Source: Nitrosopumilales archaeon (GTDB lineage Archaea; Thermoproteota; Nitrososphaeria; Nitrososphaerales; Nitrososphaeraceae). From it: a DNA stretch of 6,005 nucleotides. A program made the translations under genes and the position numbers. Numbering within the stretch: the stretch's first letter is position 1; every line of letters begins with the position of its first letter. The notes under the pieces are model-generated. The model did not search any database and was not told where the DNA came from. It saw only the letters and a list, made by a program, of their open reading frames with translations. This document shows positions 1 through 5,922 of this stretch, in pieces. The DNA lies in contig WJXE01000119.1 in assembly GCA_009665115.1 (NCBI GenBank), forward strand, positions 1 through 6,005, read 5' to 3'.

Positions 1-390
1 CTATCGCTCTTTGCGCCTTACCTTGTTCAATAGCAAAATTATCAGTAGTTGCCAATCGCTTGCTTGCATATGAGTTATTCGCCGTGAGTTATCAACTATC
101 GTATTGGCCATTTTCAAGGTAAGCATCTTGGAACCCGCGAGCTTAACCAATTACAGATGAATTATGCATACTCGTACTACAAACTATAAAATTCGCATTC
201 ATTCATGAGTTTATTCATTCATCCATCTCCGTAATAAAGCCACAACTGGTTTTTACCAGGTTACTTATGATCTGGGTGTAGCTTATTTTCCGCTCAGCTA
301 AAGCATGTCCAAATAAAAAAAAATAAATTCAGAAAAGAAACGGTGATATTGAAAGAAACTAGTAGATGTTTGAATAATATAGAGCAGTAA
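1..390. other. Gene-free left-hand region
   Basis: I find no coding region here. The plus frame open from the left edge stops at 120-122 after 39 codons with no recognisable protein character. A 22-codon minus-strand frame (1-69) has nothing to support it. There is no tRNA-like T-loop or cloverleaf. Two local structures are present: a 10-base direct repeat ATTCATTCAT at 197-206 and 213-222, and an imperfect hairpin at 244-262. The stretch 317-328 is A-rich. It probably contains the 3' flank of a gene outside the window plus the upstream region of the cupin gene. Confidence 0.5.
244..262. other. Small imperfect hairpin
   Basis: AACTGGT (244-250) pairs with ACCAGGTT (255-262) with one bulged G, leaving a four-T loop: seven base pairs in all. 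It is not followed by a T-run on either strand, so I do not call it a terminator. It may be chance. Confidence 0.3.
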
Positions 391-400
391 TTATTAAATT
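391..400 (+). promoter_or_regulatory. TATA box of the cupin gene
   Basis: TTATTAAATT is centred about 26 bases upstream of the ATG at 422. In archaea TBP binds about 26 bases ahead of the transcription start, so the transcript should begin at or within a base or two of the ATG (leaderless). No ribosome binding site precedes the start, which agrees. The match is by eye; no transcript evidence is available. Confidence 0.5.
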
Positions 401-421
401 ACTTTTGTACGTTTTCTTGGC

Positions 422-787
422 ATGGACATTTACTCCGAGGACAGACCTTGGGGAAGCTTTGAGAAATTTCACGAAAATCAGCAATGCACAGTCAAACTAA
501 TATATGTTAATGCGAACTCCAGACTTAGTCTTCAGTATCATAGCGAAAGATGGGAATTCTGGAAAATCGTAAAGGGTATTGCAGAGGTACAACTAGAGGA
601 GAAATTACTAATTTTGAAAGAAGGTGAAAGTATTGTGATTCCAATGGGTGCAAAACATAGGGTGAAGGCAGTAGGAGGACAATGCATTATTCTTGAAATA
701 TCATATGGCAGATTTAAGGAAGATGACATTGTAAGACTTGAAGACGATTATCGGCGGACAGTACCAACCCGGTCAATTACCGTTTAA
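422..787 (+). CDS. Stand-alone cupin, mannose-6-phosphate isomerase type II C-terminal-like
   Basis: This 121-residue protein matches the C-terminal cupin of bifunctional mannose-1-phosphate guanylyltransferase/mannose-6-phosphate isomerases. It opens with the RPWGSFE block (residues 8-14). The first cupin motif is SLQYHSERWEFW (36-47), with probable metal or active-site residues H40 and E45. The second is GESIVIPMGAKH (68-79), with H79. The closing EDDIVRLEDDYRR block (100-112) is typical. The usual HxH of the first motif reads H40-S-E42, so the second His is missing; I believe this occurs in other stand-alone members. It is likely cytosolic, acting on mannose-6-phosphate/fructose-6-phosphate for nucleotide-sugar supply, but a lone cupin could use another sugar phosphate. 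The gene stands alone, with a TATA box placed for a leaderless start and a T-rich stretch after the stop. Family assignment is firm; the exact reaction is not. Confidence 0.88.
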   Translation: MDIYSEDRPWGSFEKFHENQQCTVKLIYVNANSRLSLQYHSERWEFWKIVKGIAEVQLEEKLLILKEGESIVIPMGAKHRVKAVGGQCIILEISYGRFKEDDIVRLEDDYRRTVPTRSITV

Positions 788-1040
788 CTGCCTAACTGCC
801 ATCAGTTCCATGACAAGGGGAACAGAGAGACAAATAAATGTGAGAATTGTGTTTTCTTATTTTAGTGCATAACAGTCTGATTTGAGATCTGCGGGTCAGT
901 CTGCCCTTTTCTACGAATACATTCCGTGGGATCTCTTGCTATTGCCTTGTTTATAGAGCTCAATAAAAAGCAGTTTCGGTAACATCGACATCATATCATT
1001 ATAATTGTTACAATATTTAGGAAACAATTTTATCGAAATA
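788..1040. other. Spacer between the cupin and EF-1 alpha
   Basis: No coding frame of credible length or composition and no tRNA is seen. The stretch contains a T-rich candidate terminator at 850-863. The 7-mer CAGTCTG occurs twice (873-879 and 897-903). A minimal GGG...CCC pair (893-906) is followed by TTTT at 907-910, too weak to call. The last part becomes very AT-rich leading into the EF-1 alpha promoter. Confidence 0.5.
850..863 (+). terminator. T-rich candidate terminator after the cupin gene
   Basis: The run TGTTTTCTTATTTT lies about 63 bases after the cupin stop codon. Archaeal RNA polymerase often terminates at oligo-T on the non-template strand without needing a hairpin. Position and composition fit, but AT-rich DNA makes such runs common. 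Confidence 0.3.
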
Positions 1041-1050
1041 CAAATAAAGC
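1041..1050 (+). promoter_or_regulatory. TATA box of the EF-1 alpha/uS10 operon
   Basis: CAAATAAAGC is centred about 26 bases before the ATG at 1072, with an A-rich CGAAATA just upstream that could serve as a BRE. The predicted start of transcription coincides with the ATG, giving a leaderless mRNA. A second AT-rich candidate, AATATTTA at 1012-1019, would give a leader of about 30 bases and cannot be excluded. Confidence 0.45.
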
Positions 1051-1071
1051 CCCTTTGAATGTTTACCCGAT

Positions 1072-2385
1072 ATGAGCGCAAGCAAAAAACCACACATGAA
1101 TTTAGTGGTTGTAGGTCATGTCGATAACGGTAAATCAACTATCGTGGGCCATATGATGGTAGATTTGGGTGTTATCGAACAACGCACCATTGATGCATTT
1201 GCTAAGGAGTCAGAAGCAACAGGAAAAGGTGATACCTTCAAATATGCTTGGGTTCTAGACAGTATTAAGGACGAAAGGGACAGAGGTATTACTATCGATC
1301 TCGCTTTTCAGAAGTTTGAAACGCAAAAGTATTTTTACACTTTGATTGATGCTCCAGGTCACAGAGACTTTATTAAGAATATGATAACAGGCGCATCAGA
1401 GGCAGACGTAGCCATTCTAGTTGTCTCGCTCAAGCCAGGTGAAACAGAAGCGGCTACTGAACCCGGTGGGCAAGCCAGAGAACATGCGTTTCTTGCACGA
1501 ACTCTGGGAGTCGGGCAGATGGTTGTAGCACTCAATAAGACGGATGACGTCGGCTATGCTGAGGCTCGGTACAAAGAGGTGAAAGACATTGTCGAAAAAA
1601 TGTTAAAGTTGGTAGGCTACAATACGACCAAAATAAATTTTGTCCCGGTCTCAGGATGGAAGGGAGACAACCTGATCAAAAAGTCTGAAAACATGCCGTG
1701 GTACAAAGGACCCACTCTTGTTGATGCTTTGGATATGTTTGATCCTCCTGAAAAGCCTATAGGAAAACCACTCAGAATCCCTGTTCAAGACGTGTACTCA
1801 ATAACTGGAGTAGGCACGGTACCTGTTGGCAGAGTGGAAACCGGTAGGGTTAAGGCTAACGATAAAGTTATAGTTATGCCGTCCGGGATTACTGGAGAGG
1901 TAAAGTCGATCGAAACTCACCACACACAGATGGACTCGGCAGAGGCAGGTGACAACATCGGTTTTAACCTCAGAGGCGTAGATAAGAAGGGAATAAAGCG
2001 CGGAGATGTAATTGGCCCAACCGATAATCCTCCTACGGTGGCGAAGGAATTTGAAGCACAAATCATAGTCATCCATCATCCTACTGCGATGGCCCCGGGA
2101 TACACGCCAGTATTGCATGCACATACAGCACAGGTAGCGGCAACTCTATCAGAGTTCCTCGCAAAGATTGATCCGAAAACAGGAGGCACAGTAGAAGAGA
2201 AACCAAAGTTCTTGAAGACTGGGGATGCCGCAATTGTAAAGATAAAACCAGTAAGGCCACTAGCGATTGAAACGTTCAAAGAATTCCCCGAGATTGGAAG
2301 ATTTGCTTTAAGAGACATGGGCACAACTATCGCTGCCGGCGTAGTCAAATCGATTACAGAGAAATATGACCCGTCAAAAAAATAA
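1072..2385 (+). CDS. tuf: Translation elongation factor EF-1 alpha (aEF1A)
   Basis: This GTPase delivers aminoacyl-tRNA to the ribosomal A site. All G motifs are intact: P-loop GHVDNGKS (residues 15-22), RGIT in switch I (71-74), DAPGH (93-97), NKTD (155-158) and the SGW block (194-196). Domains II (about 230-320) and III (about 325-430) follow, with the usual TGVGTVPVGRVETG and HHPTAMAPGYTPVLHAHTAQ regions. Length of 437 residues is normal for archaea, and the archaeal/eukaryotic type insertions separate it from bacterial EF-Tu. The start at 1072 sits eight residues before the first conserved beta strand, as expected, and about 26 bases after a TATA box, suggesting leaderless translation. 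It ends in tandem TAA TAA stops, and uS10 begins 13 bases later. Identification is secure. Confidence 0.98.
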   Translation: MSASKKPHMNLVVVGHVDNGKSTIVGHMMVDLGVIEQRTIDAFAKESEATGKGDTFKYAWVLDSIKDERDRGITIDLAFQKFETQKYFYTLIDAPGHRDFIKNMITGASEADVAILVVSLKPGETEAATEPGGQAREHAFLARTLGVGQMVVALNKTDDVGYAEARYKEVKDIVEKMLKLVGYNTTKINFVPVSGWKGDNLIKKSENMPWYKGPTLVDALDMFDPPEKPIGKPLRIPVQDVYSITGVGTVPVGRVETGRVKANDKVIVMPSGITGEVKSIETHHTQMDSAEAGDNIGFNLRGVDKKGIKRGDVIGPTDNPPTVAKEFEAQIIVIHHPTAMAPGYTPVLHAHTAQVAATLSEFLAKIDPKTGGTVEEKPKFLKTGDAAIVKIKPVRPLAIETFKEFPEIGRFALRDMGTTIAAGVVKSITEKYDPSKK

Positions 2386-2386
2386 T

Positions 2387-2392
2387 AAGTGA
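2387..2392 (+). promoter_or_regulatory. Weak Shine-Dalgarno-like site before uS10
   Basis: AAGTGA in the 13-base gap between EF-1 alpha and the uS10 ATG resembles the archaeal GGTGA-type ribosome binding site, six bases from the start. As an internal operon gene, uS10 needs either such a site or translational coupling, so a weak match here makes sense. Confidence 0.35.
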
Positions 2393-2398
2393 AACAAG

Positions 2399-2710
2399 AT
2401 GCCACAAGAAGCACGAATAAAGCTTACAAGTACAAACCTATCAACTCTTGAAGGAGTATGTACAGAAATAAAAGGAATTGGAGAAAAAAATGGAATCAGA
2501 TTGAAAGGTCCGCATCCTCTCCCGACTAAAAAGATGAAAGTTGTTACCAGGAAATCGCCTTGTGGACAAGGAACAAACACTTATGACAAATATGAACTTC
2601 GTATTCACAGACGAGTAATAGATCTAGGTGCTGATGACAGGTCAATACGACAGCTAATGAGATTGAAAATACCTGATGACGTTTACATAGAAGTCTCCCT
2701 CACCCAGTAG
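2399..2710 (+). CDS. rps10: 30S ribosomal protein uS10
   Basis: This 103-residue protein carries the uS10 signature: IKLTSTN near residues 7-13 (first beta strand), GIRLKGPHPLPTKK (32-45), the loop RKSPCGQGTNTYDKYE (51-66) and LRIHRRVIDL (67-76), ending with the VYIEVSL strand. Length is normal for archaeal S10. It sits in the head of the small ribosomal subunit. It directly follows EF-1 alpha with a 13-base gap, a gene order conserved in many archaea, so both are expected on one mRNA. The start at 2399 gives the usual short N-terminal tail. Nothing is unusual and the call is secure. Confidence 0.97.
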   Translation: MPQEARIKLTSTNLSTLEGVCTEIKGIGEKNGIRLKGPHPLPTKKMKVVTRKSPCGQGTNTYDKYELRIHRRVIDLGADDRSIRQLMRLKIPDDVYIEVSLTQ

Positions 2711-2867
2711 TTATTCATCTCACTACAATCAACGAGAGCACAAAATCGAAGAGGGCGACAACACAAATTTAATATTGGAATTTAACCCTACATCGGTAAT
2801 AATTTCAAATTCTGCTGTTATTGTTCAAGTATGTGAATCCTAGATAAATAGAGGCTAAAACGATAGA

Positions 2868-2877
2868 TTCAAAATAC
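2868..2877 (+). promoter_or_regulatory. Candidate TATA box of the 2900 gene pair
   Basis: TTCAAAATAC is centred about 27 bases before the ATG at 2900, again pointing to an essentially leaderless transcript covering the hypothetical protein and the methyltransferase. The 189-base gap from uS10 also favours a separate promoter. The TATA match is weaker than those at 391 and 5944. Confidence 0.35.
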
Positions 2878-2899
2878 AGAAAACCCGAGTTGAAATATA

Positions 2900-3226
2900 A
2901 TGAGTCTTGAAGACCTTCGTTCCAAAGCTCTCTTCCAGAATACTATAGATGTCTGGATAATGTGCTGTGAAGAGAAGGCGTGGGACTGGTATGATGTTGA
3001 CGCATACAAACATTTCATTTATTATCTAAAATCTAAAGGAGTGAAAATGCAAAAATTCCCACTCTGTATAAAGGAGTCAGGTGGCATGTACGAGCGGGGC
3101 CGAGATAAGTCAAAATTCCTTGAACAATTGTCTCATTACAACTCAGACGATGCCGGTGCCCACACTATAAAGTTGAGCGTAGAGGTTCTCTCTACTATAC
3201 GTTCTTTTGAAAAGGCCAAGCCTTGA
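2900..3226 (+). CDS. Hypothetical protein, 108 residues, upstream of the methyltransferase
   Basis: I do not recognise this protein. It is probably soluble and mostly helical, with no signal peptide or membrane segment. An aromatic block around residues 19-42 includes W19, W28, W30 and several Tyr (29-33 reads DWYDV), followed by a Lys-rich turn (KSKGVKMQK, 44-52). A conserved-looking central part contains C56, ESGG (59-62) and YERGRDKSKF (64-73). The C-terminal third looks like one long helix. Cysteines are at 22, 23 and 56, with no metal-site spacing. It is likely real: it has a TATA box at leaderless distance, natural amino acid composition, and lies 15 bases before the methyltransferase in the same direction, implying co-transcription. 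It could be a lineage-specific partner of that enzyme, but nothing in the sequence proves this. Confidence 0.75.
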   Translation: MSLEDLRSKALFQNTIDVWIMCCEEKAWDWYDVDAYKHFIYYLKSKGVKMQKFPLCIKESGGMYERGRDKSKFLEQLSHYNSDDAGAHTIKLSVEVLSTIRSFEKAKP

Positions 3227-3241
3227 GCAACCGGCGCACAC

Positions 3242-3967
3242 ATGAATTCTCCTGTGGATTTAAATGACTATACTAGTTTATGTAGTCGTGTGAGTGGGAA
3301 CATAAACAAGATTCTTGCCAGACTTGGAGAACAATCCAAACGCGAGCGTTCTGGAGAGATAAAAGTTCTTCCTGAAGACGAGATGCTTGCAATCACACCT
3401 GATACTGGGATGTTTTTTAAAATACTCCTTAGTGCTATGCATGCCAGGAGAATTCTAGAAATAGGAACTTCTGTTGGTTACTCGACACTGTGGTTTGCTG
3501 AAGCAATGATTCAGGATGCTACGACTGGACCAGAGGGAGCAGAGAAACATATTATCACTGTAGATATGAATCACTCTAAGATCGAAAGGGCCACTAAAAA
3601 TTTTGATGAAGCCGGAGTCAACGGCCTGATTGAAGTGCTTGAGGGTAACGCAAGGAACATACTTCATGAGCTATTGAAAAATTTCGACGGCAAGAACCAC
3701 ATCAAAAAAACAGACGGCTTATTCGACTTTGTATTCTTCGATGCAGACAAAGAGTATTTGAGAGAATACCTTGATTTGGTTCTTCCAATGCTAAGAACCG
3801 GGGGCATTGTTGCAACGGACAATATGTTGTATCCCGAAGATTACCGGCCTCTTATGGAGGAGTATGCAAATTATGTTCGCAGTAAACCTTCCCTGCAGTC
3901 AGTAACAGTACCAATCGGAAATGGCGAAGAAATTACAATCAAACTAGCCTCAGAGGCAAGATTATAG
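3242..3967 (+). CDS. SAM-dependent O-methyltransferase, family 3 (catechol/caffeoyl-CoA OMT type)
   Basis: The 241-residue protein has the class I Rossmann methyltransferase fold. Motif I is LEIGTSVGYSTLW (residues 72-84), and D108 in TVDMN is at the usual ribose-binding position. FVFFDADKEYLREY (163-176) and GGIVATDNML (187-196) supply D167, D193 and N194, which match the divalent-metal triad of caffeoyl-CoA and catechol O-methyltransferases. The C-terminal VPIGNGEEITIK strand (223-234) is also typical. The family methylates hydroxyls of catechol-like or other acceptors; the substrate here is unknown. Length is slightly above the usual 215-225, from an N-terminal extension and a short insert at about 92-102 (ATTGPEGAEKH). 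The ATG at 3242 lies 15 bases after the hypothetical gene, without a clear ribosome binding site, so coupling is likely. It is probably cytosolic. The family is secure, the substrate open. Confidence 0.92.
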   Translation: MNSPVDLNDYTSLCSRVSGNINKILARLGEQSKRERSGEIKVLPEDEMLAITPDTGMFFKILLSAMHARRILEIGTSVGYSTLWFAEAMIQDATTGPEGAEKHIITVDMNHSKIERATKNFDEAGVNGLIEVLEGNARNILHELLKNFDGKNHIKKTDGLFDFVFFDADKEYLREYLDLVLPMLRTGGIVATDNMLYPEDYRPLMEEYANYVRSKPSLQSVTVPIGNGEEITIKLASEARL

Positions 3968-4030
3968 AACCTTTCCCAATTCAATGAACATTGACATTAC
4001 CATTATCCTTAAACAAGAGACGTTCCTAAT

Positions 4031-4077
4031 AGCCCGCGCGACATAGTATGGACATCACAACGCGCTGGCTTTCCTTT
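4031..4077 (+). terminator. GC-rich hairpin with T-rich tail (terminator or RNA structure)
   Basis: AGCCCGCGCG (4031-4040) pairs with CGCGCTGGCT (4061-4070) in nine of ten positions, with one C/T mismatch, around a 20-base loop. It is followed by TTCCTTT. It lies 63 bases after the methyltransferase stop and is by far the most stable stem in an otherwise AT-rich spacer. A terminator or 3' stabilising element for the 2900-3967 operon is the simplest reading. The large loop is unusual for a terminator, so part of a structured RNA is an alternative. Confidence 0.5.
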
Positions 4078-4108
4078 ATGGTACAATATGTGGGTCCAAT
4101 GTGTTTTG

Positions 4109-4150
4109 AAGTAACATATTCGTAGTGCGAATACTCAAGTAACATATTCG
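4109..4150. repeat. 14-base direct repeat, copies 28 bases apart
   Basis: AAGTAACATATTCG occurs exactly at 4109-4122 and again at 4137-4150, start-to-start distance 28 bases. A chance 14-base identity so close is very unlikely. The 28-base period is close to whole turns of DNA (two to three), so both copies could face the same side for a bound protein. Only two copies exist, with no third further on, so this is not a CRISPR array. Function unknown: an operator pair for the small gene at 4212, or a local duplication, are both possible. Confidence 0.7.
4117..4133. repeat. Six-base inverted repeat inside the direct repeat
   Basis: TATTCG (4117-4122) and CGAATA (4128-4133) form a perfect inverted repeat around TAGTG. 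The left arm is the end of the first 14-base direct repeat; the second copy at 4137-4150 lacks a matching right arm. It could be a dimeric regulator site or a small RNA stem. Confidence 0.5.
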
Positions 4151-4169
4151 GATACGGATTATCATCGTC

Positions 4170-4175
4170 TTTTTT
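4170..4175 (+). terminator. T6 run in the structured spacer
   Basis: Six consecutive T follow the hairpin and repeat region and precede the small Cys-rich frame. It could end an RNA that includes 4031-4165 or back up the terminator of the methyltransferase unit. Supported only by composition and position. Confidence 0.2.
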
Positions 4176-4211
4176 GTTGTAGGCTTACCCTCAGATGCCC
4201 TCTGGTCAAAC

Positions 4212-4415
4212 GTGGGTGCAAAATATAAACAGCAGAAGTCGATTACGGATATCAATAGGCAGCCGTGTTTGTGTCCAATTTGTGAGCATGAAGAAGCAAA
4301 GTTCTGCTTACAAAAAAAATGTGCTTGTTGCCTTGTGAGGAGTGGAAATTTATTCGTCGTACACCCCCCACTAATCCGCTATTGTATATGCTATACTGTA
4401 TGCGAGGTTGGGTGA
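4212..4415 (+). CDS. Small Cys-rich putative zinc-binding protein
   Basis: The frame encodes 67 residues from GTG, or 48 residues from TTG at 4269. Its core has the pattern CPIC, seven residues, C, four residues, CACC (codons 4272-4343), followed by LVRSGNLFVV. Such tightly spaced Cys pairs suggest a zinc knuckle or other metal site. From memory, thaumarchaeal genomes carry many tiny proteins with a similar CxxC...C...CxCC core; I cannot verify the match here. The TTG start is attractive: it would give MCPIC at the N terminus and lies after a TATA box at 4220-4230 that would be inside the gene if GTG were used. After the core the sequence (PPLIRYCICYTVCEVG) looks less protein-like. The join is a run of six C at 4364-4369; with five C the frame would stop at once after VVHPH. 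The gene is probable, its two ends are not settled. Confidence 0.45.
   Translation: MGAKYKQQKSITDINRQPCLCPICEHEEAKFCLQKKCACCLVRSGNLFVVHPPLIRYCICYTVCEVG
4220..4230 (+). promoter_or_regulatory. TATA-like box overlapping the 5' part of the small Cys-rich frame
   Basis: AAAATATAAAC is one of the better TATA matches in the window. It predicts transcription starting near 4250, which is downstream of the GTG at 4212 and just upstream of the TTG at 4269. If it is the true promoter, the small protein begins at 4269 and the first 19 codons are not translated. Confidence 0.35.
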
Positions 4416-4464
4416 GGTTAAGTCATGTAAATTGATCATGATGGCGGCATAAATCTATAATGAT

Positions 4465-5457
4465 CTAACAATTGACACGGTTCTCATGTAGAATGTAATC
4501 CAGCAACGTTTCGAGGTCTATCGTTGCCAGACAACAAACTTTGTCCGCTGCACCGTAATAAACAAATAATGTACCGTCCATGGTGCAAACCCCGGTAGGA
4601 AAAACCACGTTGTTTACGTCTCCATTCTTTTCATATGGCTCTAACGGTTCGAGAATAGGTCTCTTTGTCCTTCCGAGGACTTTGGTGGGATCCTTGAGAT
4701 CGAGAAGCGCAGCGCCAGCCCTATAAACAGCCTGCGTATCTTTTCCGTGGTATATCAACAGCCAACCATCTTTAGTTTTTACTGGAGGAGGTCCTGCTCC
4801 AATCTTTAATGCCTCCCATTCTTGCTCCGGTTTCAGAAGTAGAGTATGTTTTTCGAAATTAGTAAGTGCATTACCCTCCCCAAGCCAAATACTGGGCCTA
4901 TCTACTCCAAATTTTGAACCGATCCAACTGGCTGGCCTATGTAAAAACAAGTACTTATTTGTATTTCCTCCTTTTTCCTCTGCATTAATTGATTTTAGAT
5001 TTGTTTTTTCTGGGAAAAGAACAACATCTTTATTGTCTGATCCTTTGCTTGTTATGATGCCCAGTCTTGTATAATTCTTAAAATCAGTAGTAGTTGCCAA
5101 TGCAGTAGATGCTGTTGGGCCCTCGCTCACGTAATCCGAAAGTATCACATAGCTTAAAAATATCTGGCGATCTATCTCTACCAGCCGCGGATCTTCGATC
5201 CCGTATTTTTCATACTCCTCTTCGGGCGCCATAGCAGCGTCTTTGGACCTATCAAACCAAATCCCGTCTGTGCTGGAGGCATATCCTATTCTTGAAATAT
5301 ACTTTTCATATTCGCCTATCGCTCTATAAAGCATGTGAATTCTATTATCATAGCACAGAATGGCACAGTTAAATGCGGCTTTGGATTCCCACCAATTAGA
5401 TTTATCTGGAATGAGGATGGGATTATTCTTGTTTCTTTCTAAAAGAATTCTATTCAT
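4465..5457 (-). CDS. GH130-family beta-mannoside phosphorylase-like glycosidase
   Basis: The 330-residue protein has the five-bladed propeller motifs of GH130 in order: NPIL (12-15), FNCAILCYDNRIHMLYRAIG (29-48), SRIGYASSTDG (55-65), GIEDPR (86-91) with D89 as likely proton donor, DNKDVVLFPEK (141-151), FLHRP (171-175), LKIGAGPPPVKTKDGWLLIYHG (217-238), VVFPTG (284-289) and YYGAAD (300-305). The basic residues K143, R174, K218 and H237 match, as I recall, the phosphate-binding set of GH130 phosphorylases, which hydrolytic members lack. The enzyme would thus cleave a terminal beta-mannoside with phosphate to give mannose-1-phosphate, or run in reverse to make mannosides. About 13 extra residues at 152-166 are unusual. 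No signal peptide is seen, so it is cytosolic. The gene is monocistronic, convergent with the small Cys-rich frame, and starts at ATG 5457 without a clear ribosome binding site. The family is secure; the exact substrate is not. Confidence 0.93.
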   Translation of the reverse strand: MNRILLERNKNNPILIPDKSNWWESKAAFNCAILCYDNRIHMLYRAIGEYEKYISRIGYASSTDGIWFDRSKDAAMAPEEEYEKYGIEDPRLVEIDRQIFLSYVILSDYVSEGPTASTALATTTDFKNYTRLGIITSKGSDNKDVVLFPEKTNLKSINAEEKGGNTNKYLFLHRPASWIGSKFGVDRPSIWLGEGNALTNFEKHTLLLKPEQEWEALKIGAGPPPVKTKDGWLLIYHGKDTQAVYRAGAALLDLKDPTKVLGRTKRPILEPLEPYEKNGDVNNVVFPTGVCTMDGTLFVYYGAADKVCCLATIDLETLLDYILHENRVNC

Positions 5458-5819
5458 AGAGTCTCAAAGTTTGCAGAAATTGTTAGAATAATGTGTATTA
5501 CAACTATTGAATTGGTTAAGATAATAAGCCAGCATGACATTGATTGATGATTCTCTCGAACATAGTGCCGATCCTTTGAACCACGTATCATGTGATTCCT
5601 CTTTGTGTTATGCTGCAAACCGGCCCTTCATATCCATTACATTTGCAACCATTATACACAGCTTATAAGACTATCTAAAGTAATTAACTAGGCAACGTAA
5701 ATAAAGTGACACGTATACTAATCGTCCCTTAAGGAGAACACTATCTGCTTGCTTGGGGAATGATATTTTCTAAAGTAAATCGGATTATCGATATTCTGCT
5801 CATAAAAAAATCAGCTGGG

Positions 5820-5845
5820 TTTTCTTCTTCTTTTTCTTATTTTTT
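5820..5845 (+). terminator. 26-base pyrimidine (T-rich) tract
   Basis: Every base except A5839 is T or C, mostly T, ending in a run of five T. In the plus direction this is the strongest archaeal-type terminator in the window, yet no confident plus-strand gene lies before it; the nearest upstream one ends at 4415. It may end an unannotated RNA starting near 5728, or shield the next gene from read-through. Confidence 0.4.
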
Positions 5846-5922
5846 GTAATATCGAATTTAGCTTGAGCAAAGAGATGAATAGAGCTAAAATATATTTATT
5901 TATTTATGTACCGCGCACAGAA

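Noticed and set aside
197..222. ATTCATTCAT direct repeat at 197-206 and 213-222
   Set aside because: Low-complexity ATTC repeats; likely slippage, with no third copy or associated gene.
893..910. Terminator formed by GGG...CCC followed by TTTT
   Set aside because: Only three firm base pairs; too weak to separate from chance.
1798..2124. Minus-strand open frame inside the EF-1 alpha gene (108 codons)
   Set aside because: Antisense shadow of a secure gene, with no recognisable protein features; other antisense frames inside the cupin, uS10 and methyltransferase genes were dropped for the same reason.
2835..2844. GAATCCTAGA shared with 5920-5929 upstream of another promoter
   Set aside because: A single shared 10-base word is expected many times by chance in 6 kb; only the 5923 copy is palindromic.
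4109..4150. Start of a CRISPR array
   Set aside because: Only two 14-base copies with a 14-base gap; CRISPR repeats and spacers are longer and more numerous, and no cas gene is present.
5541..5580. C/D-box small RNA suggested by TTGATGATT
   Set aside because: The C-box match is imperfect and no D box (CTGA) follows at the proper distance.
5560..5600. tRNA T-loop on the minus strand (GGTTCAAAGG)
   Set aside because: The T-stem does not pair and no acceptor, D or anticodon arms can be built around it.
5534..5668. 44-codon plus-strand frame starting ATG ACA TTG ATT
   Set aside because: No TATA box at the right distance, no ribosome binding site, and composition not typical of a folded protein. 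Chance frames of this length are expected.
5760..5849. 29-codon plus-strand frame ending in a Phe/Ser-rich tail
   Set aside because: The tail is just translation of the pyrimidine tract, which is better explained as a terminator.
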